Source: Desulfocurvibacter africanus subsp. africanus DSM 2603 (GTDB lineage: Bacteria; Desulfobacterota; Desulfovibrionia; Desulfovibrionales; Desulfovibrionaceae). Taken from it: DNA of 64,000 nt. How positions within the stretch are numbered: position 1 is the stretch's first letter; each line of letters starts with the position of its first letter. A model generated the notes under the pieces. That model saw only the letters and a list, made by a program, of their open reading frames with translations. It did no database searches and was not told where the DNA came from. Shown here one piece after another: positions 32,672-42,084 of this stretch. Position numbers and translations under genes: made by a program. The stretch is from NCBI RefSeq assembly GCF_000422545.1, contig NZ_AULZ01000002.1, forward strand, positions 351,699-415,698. Reading direction: 5' to 3'.

Positions 32672-34027
32672 TCATTCCCGCCTATACTGCTTCAGCTTCT
32701 TGTGCAGGGTTGCGCGAGTGATGCCCAAAATTCGCGCCGTCTCGCTCTTGTTGCCGCCGGTTTTATCCAGGGTCGCCAGGATGGCCTCTCGTTCGACATC
32801 CTCCAGGGAGCGATCACCGTTGAGAGCAAGGTGTGGCTGCGTTTCGGTCGAGCCCTCTCCCGCCACGAGCAGCGGCAGTTCGCGTTCGCTGACGTACTCG
32901 CCCAGGGACAGGATAACGGCACGTTCGACGGCGTTCTCAAGCTCGCGCACATTGCCCGGCCAGTCATGGCGTAGCAGGGCGTCCATGGCTTGGGGCGTGA
33001 AGCCCTTGAGCGTCTTGCGGTTCTTTTTGGCGAAGCGCTCAAGAAAGTGCTGGGCGAGCAGCGGGATGTCCTCCTTGCGCTCCCGAAGTGACGGCACACG
33101 CAGGGTGACCACGTTCAGGCGGTAGAAGAGGTCCTCGCGGAAGCGCCCCTCCTCGACTTCCTTGCGCAGATCGCGATTGGTGGCCGCGATGATGCGCACA
33201 TCCACGCTCACGGGCTTGTCGCTGCCGACACGCTGCACCTCCCGCTCCTGGATGGCCCGCAGAAGCTTGGCCTGCATGGCCTGGGAGATCTCGCCGATCT
33301 CGTCCAGGAAGATGCTGCCATGATGCGCCTGCTGAAAACGCCCCTCGCGGCGGCGGTCCGCACCAGTAAATGCACCTTTCTCGTGGCCAAAGAGTTCGGA
33401 TTCGAGGAGCGATTCAGCCAAAGCGGCGCAGTTGACTACCACAAGCGGGCCGTTCTTGCGCGGACTTCCGGCATGCACGGCCTTGGCGATCAGCTCCTTG
33501 CCCGTGCCGGATTCGCCGGTCACAAGCACCGTGGCCTCGGTCGGGGCAACCATGGCCAGTATGTCCAGAAGCTCCTTCATGGACTGGCTGCGTCCGATGA
33601 TATTCGGCTGGATACTGTTTGAGTCCATGCGCTGGCGCAGGACCCGGTTCTCCTCGCGCAGGCGCGTGTGGTCCAGGGCGCGCTCCAGGGTGATGCGCAA
33701 CTCGTCGAAGTCGAGCGGCTTGGTCAGATAGTCGTAGGCCCCGGCCTTGAGCGCCTCCTTGGCCGACTCAACCGAGGAGTAGGCGGTCATGATGAGCACG
33801 GGGATGGCCGGGTTGTATTCCTTGATCTCCCTGAGCGCCTCGATGCCGCCAAGCCTGGCCATGCGCACGTCCATGAGCAGGGCGTCGAAGGCCCTCTCCT
33901 TGACCTTGGCCACGGCCTGCAGGCCGTCCTCGGCCTTTTCGACCTCGTAGCCCCAGCCCTTGGCCATGGTGGCCAGCATGGCCAGGTGGCCCTGGTCGTC
34001 ATCCACTATAAGCACTTTCGGTTTCAT
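32672..34027 (-). CDS. zraR: Sigma-54-dependent response regulator, ZraR/NtrC type
   Basis: A 451-residue activator: receiver domain 1-120 with D53 as the phosphate acceptor, AAA+ domain about 145-380 with GESGTGKE, the sigma-54 loop GAFTGA and Walker B GSIFLDEIGE, and a C-terminal Fis-type helix-turn-helix (KTGGNKSETARILGITRATL). It overlaps the sensor kinase by 4 nt. A -24/-12 promoter upstream of the divergent metal-binding genes (36017-36032) is the obvious target, as in the ZraSR-ZraP system of enterics. The ZraR name rests on this arrangement. Confidence 0.9.
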   Translation of the reverse strand: MKPKVLIVDDDQGHLAMLATMAKGWGYEVEKAEDGLQAVAKVKERAFDALLMDVRMARLGGIEALREIKEYNPAIPVLIMTAYSSVESAKEALKAGAYDYLTKPLDFDELRITLERALDHTRLREENRVLRQRMDSNSIQPNIIGRSQSMKELLDILAMVAPTEATVLVTGESGTGKELIAKAVHAGSPRKNGPLVVVNCAALAESLLESELFGHEKGAFTGADRRREGRFQQAHHGSIFLDEIGEISQAMQAKLLRAIQEREVQRVGSDKPVSVDVRIIAATNRDLRKEVEEGRFREDLFYRLNVVTLRVPSLRERKEDIPLLAQHFLERFAKKNRKTLKGFTPQAMDALLRHDWPGNVRELENAVERAVILSLGEYVSERELPLLVAGEGSTETQPHLALNGDRSLEDVEREAILATLDKTGGNKSETARILGITRATLHKKLKQYRRE

Positions 34028-35847
34028 GCCGCCTCGCTTGTCGTTCCAGCCTGGTCCGGCAGCATCATGGTGAACGTGCTGCCCTGGCCCGGCTCGCTCT
34101 CAACCGCGATCTCGCCGCCGTGCGCCTCGACGATTTTCTGGACGATGGCCAGCCCAAGGCCCGTGCCCTTGGGCTTGGTCGTGAAGTAGGGATCGAAGAT
34201 GCGCCCCACGTCCTCCGGGGCGATGCCCTTGCCTGTGTCGCGCACGGAAATGGTCAGGTGGCGACCCTTGCGAGCAAGACCCACATCCAGTGCCCCGCCC
34301 GTGTCCATGGCCTGAATGGCGTTGAGCAGAAGATTGAGCAGTGCCTGGGATATGCGGTCGGGATCAAGCCTGGCCGGAAGTGGACCGTTCGGGGTGTAGC
34401 GCACATCGACGCCCGAGACGCGGGCATCCTCGCGCACAAGGCGCAGGCTGTGCGCCACGAGGTCGGTTACGTCCACGGCCGCGGGCTTGATCTCCATGGG
34501 CCGCGTGTATTCGAGCAGCTCGGTGATGACCCGGTTGAGCCGGTCCACCTCGCGGATCATGATGCGCGCGGATTCCTTGTTCTCGCTGCCCTCCTCGAAC
34601 AGGCCGCCGAAGTAGGTCGCGAAGCCCTTGATGGAGCTTAAGGGATTGCGGATCTCGTGCGCCACGCCGGCGGCCAGCCGACCAACGGCCGCGAGCTTCT
34701 CCTTGCGGCGCAGCTCCTCCTGGAGCTGACGTATTTCGCTCAAGTCTCGCAGGGTGAGCACAGTGCCCACGCCATGCCCGTCCTCGGTAACGATGCGTGA
34801 GACGCTTGCGCTCACGGGCACTCGGCCGCGGCCAGGGATGGTTGCATCCAGCTCACGCTCGATGGCCTCAGCGGAGTGGGTCGCGCCGGTATCGTCCAGG
34901 AGTCTGCCCAGTTCCGCAGGCAGCACCTCCTGAACGGGCCTGCCGACAAGCTCGCAGTGACGGGTGCCAAAAAGCTCCTCGGCGGACTCATTGGCCAGGC
35001 TGATGCGCCCCTGCGGGTCGAGAACGAGCAGCGCCGCCGGAAGGCTGGAGACGACCTCGGCGGCCAGAGCGCGCGTGTCCTGGAGGAGCCTGCGCGAGGC
35101 CCGGTAGGACTGGGCCCAGTAGAGTGAGACCACGCCCGCGAAGCCGAGCAGAAGAAGAACGGCCGAGATGATCAGGGTGATGCGTAGGTCCTGCCATCTG
35201 GCATGCTCGAACGGCTCGGGGTCCAGGCCAACGAAGATGATCGGCTCCTCCTCCGCGACGCCCGGCTGGACCCGGCGCGGCCACTGGGTGTCGCCCGCGC
35301 ACCAGAAGCCGCTGGCATTCCCTCCGTGATGCCCTTGTTCTCCCATGCCCGTGTTCATGTCATGTGAGCCCGCTCCGCCCTCAAGCGGGGTGAAATTTTT
35401 ATACACCTCGAACGCCTCGGCCCCACCACCCAACGGGGCCATGCGCCACTGCTCATCCTGAGATGGGCGCAGTTCGGAGAACGCGCTCTGGGGCATGAAG
35501 CGCTCGCCGATGCGCTCTCGGTCGCTGTGGGCCAGGATACGGCCGCTTTGGTCCGTGAGTACGAGGTAGAGGATGCCTTCTTGCTGGGCGGTCTCTTCAA
35601 GCAGCGTCTGTACTTCCGCCCCCTGTCCAAGATGGCCCATCATGCCGGTTCTGGCTCCGGCCTCGAAGGCCCGGATGAGCGCCCCGCCCTTGTCGAGCAG
35701 GATTTGCCGGACATTGCGCTCCTCCCGGTGCGCATTGACCACGGCAAGGGTTGTGACCACGGCCACGAGGATGAGTGAGAAGCCGATGATCAGCCAGGGC
35801 GAGGCCTGAGCCCCGAGTGGGATTGCCTTGAGTCGCCTTAAAATCAT
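34024..35847 (-). CDS. zraS: Sensor histidine kinase, ZraS-like, with His/Met-rich sensor segment
   Basis: A 607-residue kinase: transmembrane helix about 15-35, periplasmic sensor about 36-215, second helix about 218-238, PAS domain, H-box VAHEIRNPLSSIKGF and C-terminal ATPase (TGKGIAPEDVGRIFDPYFTT, KGTGLGLAIVQKIVEAHGG). The sensor contains HDMNTGMGEQGHHGGN, a His/Met stretch well suited to bind copper or zinc. The start at 35847 (AGGAC upstream) gives a kinase without the extra 17 residues of the longer frame. Function as a metal sensor is inference from this stretch and the neighbours. Confidence 0.88.
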   Translation of the reverse strand: MILRRLKAIPLGAQASPWLIIGFSLILVAVVTTLAVVNAHREERNVRQILLDKGGALIRAFEAGARTGMMGHLGQGAEVQTLLEETAQQEGILYLVLTDQSGRILAHSDRERIGERFMPQSAFSELRPSQDEQWRMAPLGGGAEAFEVYKNFTPLEGGAGSHDMNTGMGEQGHHGGNASGFWCAGDTQWPRRVQPGVAEEEPIIFVGLDPEPFEHARWQDLRITLIISAVLLLLGFAGVVSLYWAQSYRASRRLLQDTRALAAEVVSSLPAALLVLDPQGRISLANESAEELFGTRHCELVGRPVQEVLPAELGRLLDDTGATHSAEAIERELDATIPGRGRVPVSASVSRIVTEDGHGVGTVLTLRDLSEIRQLQEELRRKEKLAAVGRLAAGVAHEIRNPLSSIKGFATYFGGLFEEGSENKESARIMIREVDRLNRVITELLEYTRPMEIKPAAVDVTDLVAHSLRLVREDARVSGVDVRYTPNGPLPARLDPDRISQALLNLLLNAIQAMDTGGALDVGLARKGRHLTISVRDTGKGIAPEDVGRIFDPYFTTKPKGTGLGLAIVQKIVEAHGGEIAVESEPGQGSTFTMMLPDQAGTTSEAA

Positions 35848-36016
35848 CTGGATCGTCCTGTGATCAGGGGTATGTTCAAAAATTAAACAGCAGGTCAAAG
35901 CAGCGAAAACAAAATGAACACTCCACAGAGAAAAAGCAAGAGCGACAGCCTGCTCAATCTAACCACTCTTCATCTAAATATTTGTATTCTAAAGATTAAA
36001 TATTGTGGCTGCGAGT

Positions 36017-36032
36017 TGGCACAACGCGTGCT
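36017..36032 (+). promoter_or_regulatory. Sigma-54 (-24/-12) promoter of the metal-binding genes
   Basis: TGGCAC-N5-GTGCT fits the consensus TGGCAC-N5-TTGCW with one mismatch, with GG and GC exactly ten bases apart. It lies 35 nt before the start of the His/Met-rich gene and divergently from the ZraS/ZraR-type genes. Confidence 0.75.
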
Positions 36033-36066
36033 CATAGAAAATCAAACGCCACAAGGAGGCACGATT

Positions 36067-36357
36067 ATGAAAAGCATCGCGATCATCACGGCTCTGGCCC
36101 TGACCCTGACCCTTTCCGCCGGAGCGGCTTTCGCCAGAGGACAAAGCTACGGCATGCAGGGAACCGCCAGCACGAGCGGTCACATGATGGGCGGCATGGG
36201 CCACATGGGTGGAGGCCATATGATGGGCGGCCACATGATGAACGGCAACCATATGATGAAAGGGAACACCGCCGGGTACGGCGCATGCCCCGGCCTGGCT
36301 CTGAACACTGTGAATGTCCCGGTGGCGGACGCGACCAAAGCTCCCGCAAAGCGTTAA
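36067..36357 (+). CDS. Small exported His/Met-rich metal-binding protein
   Basis: A 96-residue protein with a signal peptide (cleavage near AAFARG). The mature part has repeated GHMMGG-like units (GHMMGGMGHMGGGHMMGGHM), a composition typical of periplasmic copper or silver buffers. It ends in a short tail with one cysteine (YGACPG). It follows AAGGAGG and the sigma-54 promoter, so it is predicted to be induced by the two-component system. Family unknown. Confidence 0.8.
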   Translation: MKSIAIITALALTLTLSAGAAFARGQSYGMQGTASTSGHMMGGMGHMGGGHMMGGHMMNGNHMMKGNTAGYGACPGLALNTVNVPVADATKAPAKR

Positions 36358-36390
36358 CCAACGACGAAATCACCTCGAAGGAGATATACC

Positions 36391-36747
36391 ATGCGTAAAG
36401 TTATCTTCGCTCTTGCCCTGATCCTGTCCGTGGGCTTCATCGGTACCCAGGTCCAGGCCTATCATGGCGGTCTCGGATGGGGGCATGGCGTGGCCGCCTC
36501 GCCCGAGCAGCAGAAGTTTCTGACTGAGACGGGCACGCTACGCAATGAACTTTACGCGGCCCAGGCCGAGCTGAATGCCCAGCTCGCCCAGCCCAAGCCC
36601 AACGAGGCCAAGATCCGCGAACTGAGCTGTAGCGTGGCCGACAAGCAGGTCGCACTGGCCCTCAAGGCCCGCGAGTACAACCTGCCGGCTCATGGTGCGG
36701 GGCACGGTCTGGGACACGGAAGCGGATACGCCAATTGCGGTTGGTAA
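36391..36747 (+). CDS. zraP: ZraP/CpxP-like periplasmic protein
   Basis: A 118-residue exported protein: signal peptide about 1-24, helical hairpin with TETGTLRNELYAAQAELNAQ and KPNEAKIRELSCSVADKQVA, and His/Gly-rich ends (YHGGLGWGHG; HGAGHGLGHGSG). These are the marks of the zinc-resistance-associated ZraP family, a chaperone that also dampens the ZraS kinase. Its place beside zraSR supports this. A terminator follows. Confidence 0.85.
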   Translation: MRKVIFALALILSVGFIGTQVQAYHGGLGWGHGVAASPEQQKFLTETGTLRNELYAAQAELNAQLAQPKPNEAKIRELSCSVADKQVALALKAREYNLPAHGAGHGLGHGSGYANCGW

Positions 36748-36765
36748 CAGTCGCACGCCACATCG

Positions 36766-36786
36766 AGGGGGAGCCTGGCTCCCCCT
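36766..36786 (+). terminator. Intrinsic terminator after zraP
   Basis: AGGGGGAG and CTCCCCCT form a perfect stem around CCTGG. It lies 19 nt after the zraP stop; the U-run is short (TTG). Confidence 0.7.
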
Positions 36787-36817
36787 TGCATTGTGAAAGC
36801 ATCAGGAGGGCGGACAT

Positions 36818-37078
36818 ATGTTTGGTTGCAGCCAATGGGGAACGGGGCTGGGCAGCTTCTTTCACTTTCCGGGCGGGGGCCTGTTCGGTCTGTTAATACA
36901 GCTCCTGCTCATGGTCGGCCTTGTTTGGCTCGTGCTGCGTGCTTTCGGTGTCTTCAAGGAAAGGAGCGTCCTCAATCGGGACCGGGATCATTCCCTACTT
37001 TTGCTTAAGGAAAGATTTGCCCGGGGTGAAATCAGCGATGAAGAATACTGGCGCATGCGCGAGGTTTTGGAGGGATAG
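36818..37078 (+). CDS. SHOCT-domain membrane protein
   Basis: An 86-residue protein with one transmembrane helix (LLIQLLLMVGLVWLVLRAF) and a C-terminal SHOCT domain (LLKERFARGEISDEEYWRMR). Small proteins of this type are common in metal-resistance loci. It belongs to the zraP side of the cluster but sits after the terminator, so it may be expressed at a lower level. Confidence 0.8.
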   Translation: MFGCSQWGTGLGSFFHFPGGGLFGLLIQLLLMVGLVWLVLRAFGVFKERSVLNRDRDHSLLLLKERFARGEISDEEYWRMREVLEG

Positions 37079-37406
37079 ATCCCTACGCTTGGTGTGCTTC
37101 CAGAAGCATGCGCTCTGCCTTGCGGCCTGCGGTCATGTGCTCCGTTGTCTATGTGCGCCGGATGGGCCTTGCGACGAAGGAACCCGCCGTAAAAGGATTG
37201 CCATCACCTCTTTGGCCTGTTAGGTTTCCTGAAAGTCTACTTGAATAATCTGAAATAGGGCTCGCCATGGATCGTGAGCCTTGTGCAGACAGCAAACGCT
37301 GCGCTCTCTGCACCGGGTTTGACTGGACGTTCAAGACTCGCGCTTTCCAAAGCTGGGACGTTCCGTTTGTTCACCATCCCTGCGCACGCCTCCAAGGGGA
37401 CGGCTG
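37079..37406. promoter_or_regulatory. Promoter-containing intergenic region before the chemoreceptor gene
   Basis: About 330 nt without a convincing gene. TTGACT near 37319 could be a -35 element, but no matching -10 element was fixed. The ribosome site AAGGGGA (37394-37400) belongs to the downstream gene. Nothing else is seen here. Confidence 0.3.
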
Positions 37407-39431
37407 ATGTCCGTACGGAACCTGAAGATCGGCATGAAGCTCGGCCTCGGATTTGGGGCCATCCTCCTGATCATCCTGCTATGCACTCTCGCGCTCATGC
37501 CCTTCCTTGGCAAGGCCGACCAGGAGTCCATGGCCGTCGCGGATCATTATCTGGACTATGCGTTCCAGGCCGATAATCTTGAGAAGACCTTGCTGCGTAT
37601 GCAGCTGACCTTCTCCACGGCATCCACGGCCCATGATCATGAAGGCGTGTACCAAAAGAGGCTTGACGAGCAGAGAAAGCAGTTCCTCAAGAACATAAAC
37701 GAATTCAAGGACATGTTCCGGCGGATGGGCAACATGGAATTTGTCCGCAAGAGTCAGGAAATCGAGGATTCCTTCCTGCGCTTTTTTGACCTGGGCACGG
37801 ATATGGTCAAGGTATTTCAAAGCCAAGGGATGGAGGAAGGCCATAAGGTTGGCGCACGGCTCGAAACTCTGGCGCGCGAGCTGGAAGCCAAAGTGGTGGA
37901 GTTAAGGAGCCGACAGACGGAAGTCGTCAAAGGCAAGAGCGCCGACGTGGTCAGCGCCATCGACACAGTCCGGTTGGTGTTGATCGTGTCCGGCGGAATC
38001 GCCCTGGCGCTGGCAGTCCTCACGGCTTTCCTCCTCAACAGACTCATTGCCAAGCCCATCGACCAGATCGCGGCGACTGCCCGCGGCATAGCGGCGGGAG
38101 ATATGTCCTTGCGCATCAAAGCCGACACTCGCGACGAGGTAGGTGAGCTGGGAGCCGCATTCAATGTCCTGCTGGACAAAGTCGACACCATGCTTGCGCT
38201 CAACCGGGCCGTGCTCGATTCCATCCCGGACCCTCTTCACCTCGTGGACAGGGACATGAAGATCGTGCTCGCCAACGAGGCCACTGCCCGCTCTTTCAAG
38301 CTTTCTCCACAGGAGGTGCTGGGCAAGGACTGCGCCGATGTGCTCGGATCATCATCATGCTCAACGGATGCCTGCCCGGTCCGCCGATTGATGCGCGGGG
38401 AAACTGCTTCCGATGGGCAGCTCATCGAGTGCGTTCAGGCTGGCCGAAAACGCGTCCTCAAGCCGTTTGTGGATATTGTGCGCGACAAGTTAGGCCGGGA
38501 GATCGGCTTTCTCGAACTGGCTCGCGACATGACCGACGTCGTCACCAAAGAGCAGGAGATCGAGGCAAGCTTGGCAAATCTCCAGAGAATCAACAGCGAG
38601 ATAGGCCAGGCCTCGGCACGTATTGCCCAAACGAGCGAAGAAATTTCGGCTCAGGTCGAGCAGGTGAACGCAGGCGCGGAGCACCAGAAGGGCAGGATGG
38701 CCGAGACCGCAACGGCAATGGAAGAGATGAATGCAAGCATCTTCGAGGTGGCCAGAAACGCGATCCAGGCCGCTGAGCAGGCCGAAGTGGCCAGGCGCAA
38801 GGCCCAGGCAGGCTCGGCTATAGTCAAGGACTCGGTTCAGGCCATCAATGCCGTATCGCGGCTGGCCGATATCCTCAAGGGCGATATCTCCGCTCTTGGT
38901 ACTCAGGCAGGGGATATCGGCCGGATCATCGACGTTATCTCCGACATTGCCGACCAAACAAACCTGCTGGCGCTCAACGCGGCCATCGAGGCGGCCCGCG
39001 CTGGCGAGGCCGGCCGGGGCTTCGCCGTAGTGGCAGACGAGGTCCGCAAGCTGGCGGAAAAGACCATGCACGCGACCAAGGAAGTCGTGCAGGCCATCCA
39101 GGCCATCCAGGCGGGAGTTGAGCGCAATATCGGCAGCATGGAGGAATCGGCCAAGGCCGTGGAGCACGCCGCGGAACTGGCCAAACGCTCTGGTGAGGCG
39201 CTGGACGAGATCGTGCCGCTCGTCGACGCGACAACGGATCAGATACGCTCCATCGCGACCGCCTCGGAGGAACAGTCTAAGGCCAGCGAAGAGATCAACC
39301 GTCACGTGAGTGAGGTAAACCGCATCTCTTCCGAGACGGCCGAGGGCATGACCCACGCCCATTCAGCCGTAGGAGACTTGGCGGCGCTGGCCCAACAACT
39401 GCGGGATGTCGCCAGTGACGGCAACGGATGA
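37407..39431 (+). CDS. Methyl-accepting chemotaxis protein with HAMP and PAS domains
   Basis: A 674-residue chemoreceptor: transmembrane helix about 13-35, periplasmic helical sensor about 36-185, second helix about 189-211, HAMP about 212-265, PAS about 275-385, and the signalling domain with the conserved tip [20 protein letters not shown]. The PAS part has four cysteines ([18 protein letters not shown]), a pattern seen in other delta-proteobacterial receptors, which may bind a cofactor. Situated between metal-response genes, it might mediate metal or redox taxis (inference). Confidence 0.92.
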   Translation: MSVRNLKIGMKLGLGFGAILLIILLCTLALMPFLGKADQESMAVADHYLDYAFQADNLEKTLLRMQLTFSTASTAHDHEGVYQKRLDEQRKQFLKNINEFKDMFRRMGNMEFVRKSQEIEDSFLRFFDLGTDMVKVFQSQGMEEGHKVGARLETLARELEAKVVELRSRQTEVVKGKSADVVSAIDTVRLVLIVSGGIALALAVLTAFLLNRLIAKPIDQIAATARGIAAGDMSLRIKADTRDEVGELGAAFNVLLDKVDTMLALNRAVLDSIPDPLHLVDRDMKIVLANEATARSFKLSPQEVLGKDCADVLGSSSCSTDACPVRRLMRGETASDGQLIECVQAGRKRVLKPFVDIVRDKLGREIGFLELARDMTDVVTKEQEIEASLANLQRINSEIGQASARIAQTSEEISAQVEQVNAGAEHQKGRMAETATAMEEMNASIFEVARNAIQAAEQAEVARRKAQAGSAIVKDSVQAINAVSRLADILKGDISALGTQAGDIGRIIDVISDIADQTNLLALNAAIEAARAGEAGRGFAVVADEVRKLAEKTMHATKEVVQAIQAIQAGVERNIGSMEESAKAVEHAAELAKRSGEALDEIVPLVDATTDQIRSIATASEEQSKASEEINRHVSEVNRISSETAEGMTHAHSAVGDLAALAQQLRDVASDGNG

Positions 39432-39471
39432 TCAAGGTGCGCACTGGTCTATAAACACAGAGGTAACAGTC

Positions 39472-39711
39472 ATGAAGAGCATTCTCGTAGCCCTTTTCGC
39501 GACCACGCTGCTCGTCTCCACCGTTTACGCGGCCAAAAACTTCGAGGGTGTCGATGCGGACAAGGACGGGAAAGTCACCCAGAGTGAGGTGCAGCAAGCG
39601 GGCCTAACTTTGGACAAGGATACATTCACCAAGGCCGATGCCGACGGAGACGGAACGCTCAATGCAGATGAGTTTAAGAACTACCACGTAAGCGGCCATT
39701 CGCACGGCTAG
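39472..39711 (+). CDS. Exported EF-hand calcium-binding protein
   Basis: A 79-residue protein with a signal peptide (about 1-20) and two EF-hand loops: DADKDGKVTQSE and DADGDGTLNADE. It ends HSHG, a possible metal ligand. AGAGGT precedes the ATG at 39472. It lies 40 nt after the chemoreceptor gene. Partner unknown. Confidence 0.85.
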   Translation: MKSILVALFATTLLVSTVYAAKNFEGVDADKDGKVTQSEVQQAGLTLDKDTFTKADADGDGTLNADEFKNYHVSGHSHG

Positions 39712-39719
39712 ATTGAATC

Positions 39720-39746
39720 GGCCGCGAGTCCTGTGGCCTCGCGGCC
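39720..39746. terminator. Hairpin between convergent genes
   Basis: GGCCGCGAG and CTCGCGGCC form a perfect 9-bp stem, 9 nt after the EF-hand stop and 35 nt from the P-ATPase stop. No U-run is seen; it may end both transcripts. Confidence 0.5.
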
Positions 39747-39781
39747 AACAAGAATTGGCCGGCACCCGGTCCGCCAGCTGG

Positions 39782-41887
39782 TTACACCTTTCGGTCGAAT
39801 CGTAGCAGGCGCGCGTTGATAGCCACAATGACCGTGGACAGCGACATGAGGATGGCCCCGGCGGCGGGGCTGAGCACGACGCCCCAGCGCGCGAGGACGC
39901 CGGCGGCGAGCGGGATGGCGAACACGTTGTAGCCCGTGGCCCAGAGGAGGTTCTGGATCATCTTACGGTGAGTCTTCTTGGCCAAGCCGACGATGGCCGC
40001 CACGTCTCCGGGGTCGCTGCGTACGAGTATGATGTCTGCCGTCTCCATGGCCACGTCGGTACCCGCACCGATAGCGATGCCCACATCTGCCTGGGCTAGT
40101 GCGGGCGCATCGTTGATGCCGTCCCCGACCATTGCCGTGACTAGCCCCCGGCCCTGGACCTCCTTGACCTTCTCGGCCTTCTTGTCCGGGAGCACCTGCG
40201 CGAAGTACTCGTCCAGTCCGATTTGCCGGGCGACGCTCTCGGCCGTGGCCTCGTTGTCGCCAGTTATCATGATGCATTTGACGCCCATCTCGTTCAGGCG
40301 GGCCACCGCTCCCTTGGAGGATTCGCGCACCTTGTCCGCCAGGGCGATCCCGCCTAACAACCGGCCGTCCGCGAGCACGAAGGAAACGGTCCTGCCGCCC
40401 GAGAAGAGGTTCGCAATGGACTTTGGCGTCTCCATGCGCTGCTCGTCAAGGTAGCCCTGGCTGACCACTGCGATTTCGCGCCCGTCCACCAGGGCCTTGG
40501 CCCCCTTGCCCTTGAGGGCCTGGAAGTTTTCCATGTCCGCTGGCTCGATGCCTCGCTCCTTCAGGGAGGCCATGATGCCGCGAGCGATGGGGTGCTCGGA
40601 GTGGGCCTCCACCGATCCCGCCAGGCGCAGCAGTTCCTCTTCCGAAGTCCCTTCCAGGGGCACGGTCTCGGCCACGCGGAACTCGCCCATGGTCAGGGTG
40701 CCGGTCTTGTCGAAAAGCACGGCGTCCAGGTTGCGGGCACGCTCGAACGCCCCGCGATTGCGGATGAGAAAGCCGTTGCCCGCCGCCAGCGCCGTGGACA
40801 CGGCCACAACCAGCGGCACGGCCAGCCCTAGGGCGTGCGGACAGGTGATAACCATGACTGTCACGGTGCGCTCAAGGGCGAACACGAATTCGCGGCCAAG
40901 TAGGAACCACCAGGCGATCATGGTCAGCGTGCCGGCGGTCAGGGCGATTATGGTCAGCCACAGGGCTGCGCGGTCCGCGAGGTGCTGCGAGCGCGACTTG
41001 CTCTCCTGGGCCTGCTTGACCAGATTGATGACCTGCGAAAGATAGGACTCCTCGCCAGTCTGGGTGACGCGCACCGTAAGCGAGCCTTCGCCGTTGACCG
41101 AGCCGCCGATGACCTTGCCGCCGGGGCCCTTGCTCACGGGTGTGGACTCGCCGGTGAGCATGGACTCGTTGATGGAGGATTCGCCCCTGTCGATCTTGCC
41201 GTCGGCCGGAATTTTCTCGCCCGGTTTGATGACGATGCGATCGCCCGAGACGAGGTCGTCCACCGCCACATCCTCGGTTCCGCCGTCTTCCGAGAGGCGA
41301 TGCGCCGTACTAGGCAGCAGTCTGGCCAGTTCCTCTAGGGCCGAAGACGCGGCCATGACCGAGCGCATCTCGAGCCAGTGCCCCAGGAGCATGACGTCGA
41401 TGAGCGTCGCCACTTCCCAAAAGAAGGTCGCCCCAGGCAGCCCGAGCGCCACGGCCGCGCTGTAGAAGTAGGCCACGCCGATGGCCAGCCCGATGAGGGT
41501 CATCATGCCCGGTCGGCGGTCGCGCAACTCCCTGAACAGTCCTGTATAGAAGGGGTAGCCCCCGTAAAAGAACACGGTCGAGGCGAAGCCGAGCAGGACG
41601 TACATCTCCCCTGGGAAGCGCAGGAAGTCCTCCAGGCCGACAAGGTCCTTGAACATGGGCGAAACGGCCAGGATGGGCAGCGTCAGGACGAGGGAGACCC
41701 AGAACCTGCGACGGAAGTCGGCGACCATGTGCTCGTGGTGGCTGCCATGGTCCTTTGGGCCGGCGTGCTCGTGCTTGCGCTTCTGGGCAGTGCCATGCAC
41801 GGAGCGCTCGGCCACGGGCTCGCGCGCGTCAGCCTGCTTCTCGGCCTCATGCTCATGATGCCTGTGTTCATGATCTCGGTGGTCCAT
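39782..41887 (-). CDS. copB: Copper-exporting P-type ATPase, CopB type (CPH)
   Basis: A 701-residue heavy-metal P1B-type ATPase. A His-rich N-terminus (residues 1-54) replaces the usual CxxC metal domains. TGES at 245-248, the intramembrane CPH at 349-351 (TCPHALGLA), phosphorylation DKTGT at 393-397 and GDGINDAPALA near the C-terminus. The CPH motif, rather than CPC, with a His-rich start marks the CopB group, which exports copper or silver from the cytoplasm. GAGAGGAG precedes the ATG. It works with the Cus system on the same region. Confidence 0.93.
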   Translation of the reverse strand: MDHRDHEHRHHEHEAEKQADAREPVAERSVHGTAQKRKHEHAGPKDHGSHHEHMVADFRRRFWVSLVLTLPILAVSPMFKDLVGLEDFLRFPGEMYVLLGFASTVFFYGGYPFYTGLFRELRDRRPGMMTLIGLAIGVAYFYSAAVALGLPGATFFWEVATLIDVMLLGHWLEMRSVMAASSALEELARLLPSTAHRLSEDGGTEDVAVDDLVSGDRIVIKPGEKIPADGKIDRGESSINESMLTGESTPVSKGPGGKVIGGSVNGEGSLTVRVTQTGEESYLSQVINLVKQAQESKSRSQHLADRAALWLTIIALTAGTLTMIAWWFLLGREFVFALERTVTVMVITCPHALGLAVPLVVAVSTALAAGNGFLIRNRGAFERARNLDAVLFDKTGTLTMGEFRVAETVPLEGTSEEELLRLAGSVEAHSEHPIARGIMASLKERGIEPADMENFQALKGKGAKALVDGREIAVVSQGYLDEQRMETPKSIANLFSGGRTVSFVLADGRLLGGIALADKVRESSKGAVARLNEMGVKCIMITGDNEATAESVARQIGLDEYFAQVLPDKKAEKVKEVQGRGLVTAMVGDGINDAPALAQADVGIAIGAGTDVAMETADIILVRSDPGDVAAIVGLAKKTHRKMIQNLLWATGYNVFAIPLAAGVLARWGVVLSPAAGAILMSLSTVIVAINARLLRFDRKV

Positions 41888-42031
41888 GCGTCCGCTCCTC
41901 TCGGCTTGAGGCGCTCACTCCTGAAGGTCCTGCTTGATCCGTTCACGCTCCTACGGACCTACGGATTATCTCGCCTTTGCGGATGTACTCCATGATCGAT
42001 GGTTTGGCTGTGAGCCTTGCGGGTAGCGCAA

Positions 42032-42060
42032 AGGGAGACTCAGCATAACTGAGCCTCCCT
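42032..42060 (-). terminator. Intrinsic terminator of the 42085 gene
   Basis: On the minus strand AGGGAGGCTCAG pairs with CTGAGTCTCCCT (one mismatch) around TTATG, followed by TTTG. It separates the outer-membrane protein gene from copB. Confidence 0.8.
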
Positions 42061-42084
42061 GTCGATCCAGTCATTTCTTGCGAA

